A stretch of DNA of 64,000 nt from Mucilaginibacter gotjawali. Its GTDB lineage: Bacteria; Bacteroidota; Bacteroidia; Sphingobacteriales; Sphingobacteriaceae. The notes beneath the pieces are model-generated. The model was not told where the DNA came from. It worked only from the letters and a program-made list of their open reading frames with translations, and ran no database searches. A program made the position numbers and the translations under genes. The stretch is from contig NZ_AP017313.1 of the NCBI RefSeq assembly GCF_002355435.1, positions 6,200,001-6,264,000 on the forward strand, in the 5' to 3' direction. Below, piece by piece: positions 58,272-64,000 of this stretch (the stretch's first letter is position 1; each line of letters opens with the position of its first letter).

Positions 58272-61200
58272 ATGAAGAAAAATTTACGCTTACTTACCGT
58301 TACGCTTTCTCTTTTACTCTGTTGCATGGTCCCGCGTTTGGCAATGGGCCAGTCTCATCTATTAAAAGGGGTTGTTGTTGATTCGCAAGGAGAACCTTTA
58401 CCCGGCGTATCCGTTATTATCCAGGGCACAAGCCTGGGTGTAACCACCGCTACCGATGGCAGCTTTTCATTGTCATTAAAAGGAGAAAGCAATGTACTCG
58501 TGCTCTCTTTTATCGGTTTTGATAAAAAGACGGTTCAGGTTAAATCAGAAACCACCATTCGCATCACCCTCCAGGAATCAAAAGCCGAACTTAAAGAAGT
58601 GGTTGTAGTAGGTTACGGCAGCCAGAAAAAAAGTGAGGTTACCGGTGCTATCTCTTCCATAAAAAACAAGGAATTTAAGGACCAGCCGGTATCGAATTTA
58701 GCTGCCAGCGTAGAGGGCAAACTATCGGGCGTAAATGTAACACAACCATCGGGCACGCCTGGTGCAGGCCTGCTGGTAAGTATCCGTGGCGCGCAAAATC
58801 CTTTATATGTTGTTGATGGAGTGCCGATGGAAAGCGAAAGCAATTCATCCCTGGGTACATCCTATAACCTTACCGGCCAATCCGTAGGCAGTGGCCAAAA
58901 CATCAGTTCAATTTCGGATATCAACCCGGATGATATTGAATCAATTGAAATACTAAAAGATGCTTCAAAAGCCATCTATGGTTCGCGTGCGGCTAACGGC
59001 GTAGTATTAATCACCACCAAACGTGGCAAGGCCGGCCAAACAGTGCTTGATTTCAATATGAATGTAGGCGCCCAGTCGGTTGAAAAAAAGATCCCGTTTT
59101 TAAACTCGCAGCAGTTTTATAATCTCACCAATACTGCTATAAAAAACGATATCTGGATCTATCAAAACGATCTCGCGACCAACAACCCGAACCCTCATTT
59201 CGCATTATCTGATATGCAGGCAGCCGGAATAGTAGATGCCAACGGTAAAGCCATACCCAACCCGGCCGCACCTTATTATGATTTAAAAAGCCACATCAAT
59301 ACCAATTGGGAAGATGCCATTTTCCGCACGGCCCCGGTTGCAGATTATGAAATATCCGCACGCGGAGGCACCGATAAAACAAAGTTTTTTGTTGGTGGCA
59401 GTTATTACGACCAGGATGGTATTATCATTAACAACTATTACCGGCGGTATAATGTGCGTGCCAATATTGATAATCAGGCCACCGATAAACTATCCTTCGG
59501 TTTAAATACGAGCGCATCGTACTCTGATGATAAACGAAGCTTCAATGATAACACCTATACCGGCGTTGTTACCAACGCTTTAGGCGCATCGCCCTTAATG
59601 CCCGTTTATTCCTCGCCGGGGGTATATGCTGATTTTACACAATACCAGGCGTATTGGTTGTCGGACAACCCCGTAAAATCTGCCAAAGAGATCAATGCGC
59701 ACACCTATACCAACAGGTTCATCTCTTCCTTATTTGCTGAGTATAAGATCATGAAGGACCTGAAGTTTAAATCAACATGGTCAATTGATTATAACGACGT
59801 AAGCGATAACCAATTTTTTTCGGCACTCACTGTTGACGCACAGGCCGTTGGCGGCAAACTATTACTGGGCGAATCAAAAACGCTTACCTGGTTAAACGAA
59901 AATACTTTTAATTACCAGCATCAATTCGGAAAAAGCAACTTAACGTTATTGGCCGGCTACTCGCAACAGCAAAGCAAACTGGAACTTTCGCAAGGCGGCG
60001 GGGAAGGCTTTCCTGCTATCGGCGGCGTTCAAAATATAAATAATGCAGCCACGCCTATAGTGGTTATAATTCCGTATCCACTGGTTTATGATGCGCTACG
60101 GTCATTTATTTCGCGTGCCAATTATAGCTATGACGAAAAATACCTCCTGTCGTTCATTATGCGTGCCGACGGTTCATCAAAATTTGCTCCCGGTCACCAA
60201 TGGGGTTACTTCCCTTCTGCCTCGTTGGGCTGGAATATCAGCAATGAAAACTTTTTAAAGGATAACAAAAGCATCAACTCCTTAAAATTACGGGCCAGCT
60301 ATGGCTTATCCGGCGACCAGGACAATGTGCCTTCCTACCAGGATTATGCGTATTGGGGCGCAGCAAAATATAATGGCGATGCAGGTTTCGTTCCTTACAA
60401 TATTTTAGGCCCTGCGCCACTTACCTGGCAAACCAATAAGACTTTTAATATTGGAACTGATTTTGAGTTATTCAATCATTTTATCAATGGCTCAATTGAA
60501 TATTTCATCTCGGATGAAACCAAACTATTGAACCAGGAACAGATCCCCGGCACCACGGGCTTTCAATGGGCCTATGCCAACTCAGGTAAAATTGAGGATA
60601 AAGGGCTGGAAATTCAGTTAAGCACCAATAACATCAAAACCAGGGATTTTACCTGGACAAGTTCATTCAATATCTCCTTCCTTAAAAACACCATTAAATC
60701 ACTGGCGGTTGACAACCAATACATCAGCTCATATAATGACCAGTCGCCAACCAATATTTTAAAAGTAGGGCAACCCGTAGGTACATTTATCGGCGTACGT
60801 TTTGCAGGCGTTGATCCGGCCAACGGCGATGCCCTTTACTACGCAGCTGACGGCACTAAAGAACGGGCCGACCAGGTGAACTTTACGCGGGACGCTACCG
60901 TGATAGGTAATGCCCGCCCCAAATTTTTCGGAGGGTTTACCAACGAATTCAAATACAAACAATTTGACGCGCTTGTTTCCACACAGTTCAGTTACGGCAG
61001 TAAGGTATTCAACCTGATCCGTACCACCTACGAAAGTTTAGGATGGAGCAGCGGATCAACACCGAGTGGCGCCTACCTGGGCGGTGTGTACGCCAATAAC
61101 GATACCCGGGTGTTAGGCGCTTGGTCGCACCCCGGCCAGGTTACCAATATCCCACGGCCCTCGTTTTTACTGCAAAACTATTTCCCTAATTCGGATGAGT

Positions 61201-61448
61201 TCCTTGAAAATGGTTCATTCCTCAAGATTCGCACCGTTAACATTGGCTATACCATCAGCAAAACAAAATACTTTAACAGCATCCGGTTCTATTTACAGGC
61301 CGAAAACCTGCTGACCGTATCAAACTATATCGGTTTTGATCCCGAAGTAAGTTCAACAGGCGGCGCGAATGCAGCCACAGCGGGTATTGATTATGCAGCC
61401 TACCCGCCTGCCCGTACATTTAGTTTAGGTGTTGATGTTAAATTTTAA
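58272..61448 (+). CDS. SusC/RagA family TonB-linked outer membrane protein
   Basis: 1058 residues. Signal peptide (1 to about 26), CarboxypepD_reg-like domain (about 30-108), EVVVVGYG motif after it, plug (about 120-230, 'RGAQNPLYVVDGVPM' and 'SIEILKDASKAIYGSRAANGV'), then the barrel. With SusD downstream (12-bp gap) it forms a lidded importer of oligosaccharides or other large nutrients. Substrate unknown; no glycosidase is encoded within the visible part of the locus. Confidence 0.96.
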   Translation: MKKNLRLLTVTLSLLLCCMVPRLAMGQSHLLKGVVVDSQGEPLPGVSVIIQGTSLGVTTATDGSFSLSLKGESNVLVLSFIGFDKKTVQVKSETTIRITLQESKAELKEVVVVGYGSQKKSEVTGAISSIKNKEFKDQPVSNLAASVEGKLSGVNVTQPSGTPGAGLLVSIRGAQNPLYVVDGVPMESESNSSLGTSYNLTGQSVGSGQNISSISDINPDDIESIEILKDASKAIYGSRAANGVVLITTKRGKAGQTVLDFNMNVGAQSVEKKIPFLNSQQFYNLTNTAIKNDIWIYQNDLATNNPNPHFALSDMQAAGIVDANGKAIPNPAAPYYDLKSHINTNWEDAIFRTAPVADYEISARGGTDKTKFFVGGSYYDQDGIIINNYYRRYNVRANIDNQATDKLSFGLNTSASYSDDKRSFNDNTYTGVVTNALGASPLMPVYSSPGVYADFTQYQAYWLSDNPVKSAKEINAHTYTNRFISSLFAEYKIMKDLKFKSTWSIDYNDVSDNQFFSALTVDAQAVGGKLLLGESKTLTWLNENTFNYQHQFGKSNLTLLAGYSQQQSKLELSQGGGEGFPAIGGVQNINNAATPIVVIIPYPLVYDALRSFISRANYSYDEKYLLSFIMRADGSSKFAPGHQWGYFPSASLGWNISNENFLKDNKSINSLKLRASYGLSGDQDNVPSYQDYAYWGAAKYNGDAGFVPYNILGPAPLTWQTNKTFNIGTDFELFNHFINGSIEYFISDETKLLNQEQIPGTTGFQWAYANSGKIEDKGLEIQLSTNNIKTRDFTWTSSFNISFLKNTIKSLAVDNQYISSYNDQSPTNILKVGQPVGTFIGVRFAGVDPANGDALYYAADGTKERADQVNFTRDATVIGNARPKFFGGFTNEFKYKQFDALVSTQFSYGSKVFNLIRTTYESLGWSSGSTPSGAYLGGVYANNDTRVLGAWSHPGQVTNIPRPSFLLQNYFPNSDEFLENGSFLKIRTVNIGYTISKTKYFNSIRFYLQAENLLTVSNYIGFDPEVSSTGGANAATAGIDYAAYPPARTFSLGVDVKF

Positions 61449-61460
61449 TAAAGAAGTAAA

Positions 61461-62855
61461 ATGAAGAAATTAATCCATATATCCTTTGTTAGTTTAATCG
61501 CTGCATCAGTAATAACGATAAGCAGCTGTGTTAAGCTAAAGCAAATATCGCCAACTGCCGTTCAGGCATCACAACTTTTTAAAGATTCAACGGGGCTTTC
61601 CTCGGCACTGGTCGGGCTTTATAGCACCCTTGAGGTGCAGGATTATTACGGGGCAAATTACCCTATGATGTGCGACCTCAATAGCGACAACGGTGTTGCC
61701 GGTGGTTATAACAATACCTCGTTAAACGAGTTTGGTTCCTATAATGTAACCTCATCCAACATTTTTATCCAAAACACCTATGTGGCAATTTATAAAACCA
61801 TTGCGACAGCTAATGCCATATTAGCCGGCGAAAGCACGGTTACCGGCGCATCACAACAATACCTCAATTCGGTAAAGGGCCAGGCTTTAACCCTCAGGGC
61901 AATGGCGCACTTTGATCTGCTCCGCGCCTTTGGTTATCATTGGGACCTCACTTCACCATTTGGTATCCCGGTAGTAACCACCGTGCAAAACAGCACAAGC
62001 GTTGTACCGCGCAGCACCGTGGCTGCTACCTACACCGCTATTATTGCTGACTTGCAGCAGGCCGCAACTTTATTGAAAAACAATACCGACCGCAACCCCA
62101 ATTATATTAACCCGGCAATTGTAAATGCTTTACTGGCGCGGGTGTATTTGTATGAAAAGGATTATACCAATGCTGCCAAATATGCAACGCTGGTTATCAA
62201 TGACGGGGCTTATGCGGTGCTTGATAAAAACAATTTTACCAATATTTACACCTCGCATAACAGCAAGGAGTCTGTTTTTGAGCTACCATTTAACCAGCAA
62301 AACCAAAGCGAATATAATGCCACCACATATGCCCGCCCGGATGCGGCTTCAACAGAGGTTTTATTTCTTTTAAACCCCGACTTACAAGTATTTTTTGAAA
62401 GCCGTCCCGGTGATTTACGATACAATTTGGTGGATACTCTCAACCCTAACGGCTACCTCCGTACCCTTAAATACAGCAGCGATATCAAGCAAAAGGATAA
62501 CTCTGCTCTGGTGATCCGCATTTCAGAAATGTATTTGATCAGGGCCGAAGCATTAGGCCGAGGTGAGGGGCTTGCAGATGTAAATATGATCAGGACCAAT
62601 CGCGGCCTGGCAGCGCTAAGCAGCGAAGATGTGCCGGATGATGCCACGTATGCTCAGGTAGTGTCGGACGAGAACAGGGCAGAATTCAATTTTGAAGGCC
62701 ACCGTTATTTCGACCTCGCAAGGACCGGACAAGTAGTAAATATATTAACCCCTTTAACAAGTTTAACTGTAACCATAGCCAATTCATGTTACCCGATACC
62801 TTTAAGAGAGATCAGCGCGACAGGAGGCACTGTAGTTCAAAACCCGGGATACTAA
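61461..62855 (+). CDS. SusD/RagB family outer membrane lipoprotein
   Basis: 464 residues. Lipobox Cys23 (ITISSC). SusD fold: 'KGQALTLRAMAHFDLLRAFG' and 'RISEMYLIRAEALGRGEGLADVNMIRTNRGL', and the C-terminal 'NRAEFNFEGHRYFDLARTG'. Binds substrate on the cell surface as the lid of the SusC barrel upstream. Confidence 0.96.
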   Translation: MKKLIHISFVSLIAASVITISSCVKLKQISPTAVQASQLFKDSTGLSSALVGLYSTLEVQDYYGANYPMMCDLNSDNGVAGGYNNTSLNEFGSYNVTSSNIFIQNTYVAIYKTIATANAILAGESTVTGASQQYLNSVKGQALTLRAMAHFDLLRAFGYHWDLTSPFGIPVVTTVQNSTSVVPRSTVAATYTAIIADLQQAATLLKNNTDRNPNYINPAIVNALLARVYLYEKDYTNAAKYATLVINDGAYAVLDKNNFTNIYTSHNSKESVFELPFNQQNQSEYNATTYARPDAASTEVLFLLNPDLQVFFESRPGDLRYNLVDTLNPNGYLRTLKYSSDIKQKDNSALVIRISEMYLIRAEALGRGEGLADVNMIRTNRGLAALSSEDVPDDATYAQVVSDENRAEFNFEGHRYFDLARTGQVVNILTPLTSLTVTIANSCYPIPLREISATGGTVVQNPGY

Positions 62856-62989
62856 ATAATTAGCGAATGGGTGAATTAGTGATTTAGTGAATGGGACAAT
62901 TCGAGGTACTGGAAGGACCATCAATAAACATTCAAAACTTCTTCAATTCACTAAATCACTAATTCAATAATTCACCAATTATAAAAAAG
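62856..62989. repeat. Inverted AATTAGTGATTTAGTG word repeat spanning susD stop to next start
   Basis: Left words 62858-62892 (ATGGGTGAATTAGTGATTTAG) and right words 62942-62979 (reverse complement, TTCACTAAATCACTAATTC) fill the gap. Same family as 33002-33142. Confidence 0.7.
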
Positions 62990-64000
62990 ATGGCACATTA
63001 CCCCATTGCCCGTTTATTACGATCTGCCTTCTGCTCAGCTATGAGCGAAGACAAACAAGCAGCTGAATTATATAACGAATACAGCGATAGCCGCCGCAAG
63101 TTTTTAAAACAAATGGCGATCACTGCAGGCGCAGCTGCACTTACGCCTGGTATACTGAGCCTTTCTTCGTGCGGAAAAAGCAGCGAAGGGAGCATAGCGA
63201 TCATTGGCGCCGGGATCGCTGGTTTAAATGCAGCGTACCAGTTACAAAAAGCAGATATTAAATCCACCATATACGAAGCATCTGATCGGATCGGCGGCCG
63301 GATGTTTACCCTAAGGGATGAATTTGGCAAAGGGCTTACGACGGATATCGGCGGTGAATTTGTTGACACAACCCACACAGATATTCTTCAACTGACTAAT
63401 GAGCTCGGCCTGTCTTTGTACGACCTGAGAAAAGATGAACTGGCGCGCAAAACTTTTTATTTCGGCGGTAAGCGCTATAATGAAGACGACCTGAAGGCGG
63501 CGCTAAAGCCTTTTGTAGCTCAGTTGGTTAAGGATATTAAATCATTACCCGACATCATTAGCTATAAAGCTGCTGCCCAATTTGAACACCTCGACAAACA
63601 AACCATCACCGGATACCTTTCAGCTATCGGAATTAAAGGGTGGCTATTTGACTTTTTGAATGTTACGCTCACGCGCGAATATGGCATGGAAGCCTCCGTC
63701 CAGTCGGCCGTTAATTTCCTCATTATGTTTGAAGCGCCGAAAGAAGCCGAAAAAGGTTATGCGCTGTTCGGTTCGGATCATGAAGTATTTAAGATACAAG
63801 GCGGAAGCAGTACTTTAACCGATGCTATATATCAAAAAGTAAAAGGATCGGTAAAAACTGGTTATACATTAAAATCGATCAGTAAAGCCGATGACAAAGG
63901 CTATAATCTCGAATTTGACAACCAGGGGACTGCGGCTACTGTTCAGGCCGACCATGTAATCATCGCTATTCCGTTTACCATGCTCCGATTGGTCAGGATC
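62990..64000 (+). CDS. Flavin amine oxidase/FAD-dependent oxidoreductase, 3' end missing
   Basis: 337 residues visible; the gene runs off the right edge. ATG at 62990, closing a word-repeat gap after susD. A twin-arginine motif SRRKFLK (34-40) and a lipobox-like LSLSSC (Cys61) suggest Tat export and lipid anchoring. The FAD-binding Rossmann motif IAIIGAGIAGLNAAYQL (69-85) and EASDRIGGRM (96-105) are typical of the monoamine oxidase/phytoene desaturase superfamily. Co-directional with SusC-SusD, so it may process the imported substrate; that is an inference. Confidence 0.85.
   Translation, partial: MAHYPIARLLRSAFCSAMSEDKQAAELYNEYSDSRRKFLKQMAITAGAAALTPGILSLSSCGKSSEGSIAIIGAGIAGLNAAYQLQKADIKSTIYEASDRIGGRMFTLRDEFGKGLTTDIGGEFVDTTHTDILQLTNELGLSLYDLRKDELARKTFYFGGKRYNEDDLKAALKPFVAQLVKDIKSLPDIISYKAAAQFEHLDKQTITGYLSAIGIKGWLFDFLNVTLTREYGMEASVQSAVNFLIMFEAPKEAEKGYALFGSDHEVFKIQGGSSTLTDAIYQKVKGSVKTGYTLKSISKADDKGYNLEFDNQGTAATVQADHVIIAIPFTMLRLVRI

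Noticed and set aside
1..64000. tRNA, rRNA, riboswitch or replication origin
   Set aside because: None was recognised by eye on either strand; small structured RNAs cannot be excluded without a covariance search.

Overview
The window looks like a chromosomal segment of a Bacteroidota bacterium, most likely Sphingobacteriaceae (Mucilaginibacter/Pedobacter-like). The grounds are a SusC/SusD pair, a GH92 mannosidase, gene orders fabF-rnc and yicC-gmk-nadD, -7 promoter boxes of the TAnnTTTG type, and gaps filled with the low-complexity 'word' repeats I associate with that family. The genus is an inference from protein style; no rRNA or tRNA gene was seen.

Layout. 1-7 kb: end of fabF, rnc, a sulfatase, then yicC-gmk-[inserted four-helix-bundle gene]-nadD and miaE. 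7-14 kb: FAD monooxygenase and RsmI-like methyltransferase, a universal stress protein, and a minus-strand cluster of rhodanese, small membrane proteins, a prohibitin and a frameshifted small membrane gene. 15-18 kb: O-methyltransferase and two GH73 glucosaminidases. 18-21 kb: TonB receptor with a small Cys/His-rich exported protein, possibly metal uptake. 21-26 kb: cyclophilin, exonuclease III, GH92. 26-28.7 kb: a repeat-rich accessory patch with two diverged paralogous membrane genes between copies of a ~48-bp repeat. 28.7-32 kb: a 1102-residue patatin-like membrane protein. 32-38 kb: LemA and TPM-domain proteins, trmB, an alkyltransferase-like protein, two VOC proteins, an AhpD-like protein, tag. 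38-41 kb: polA, followed by a decayed second copy of its 3' end and an AT-rich accessory patch with a Fic protein. 43.7-50 kb: glgA-glgC and two secreted glycosidase-like genes. 50-56.6 kb: GT2-DUF2304-methyltransferase, a TMTC-like TPR membrane protein, a di-heme cytochrome and a membrane Fe-S protein. 56.8-64 kb: an HTH-like regulator candidate divergent from SusC-SusD and a truncated flavin amine oxidase.

Three observations stand out. (1) Many gaps between co-directional genes are filled, stop codon to start codon, by inverted copies of short word repeats of several unrelated families; in places the repeat supplies the start codon, the stop codon or terminal residues of the neighbouring protein. 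(2) One such pair encloses a four-helix-bundle gene of the family encoded by 23S rRNA intervening sequences, inserted between gmk and nadD: an IVS-like element in an mRNA operon. (3) At least seven genes on both strands carry a TAnnTTTG box ending 3-5 nt before the start codon, which predicts leaderless or nearly leaderless transcripts.
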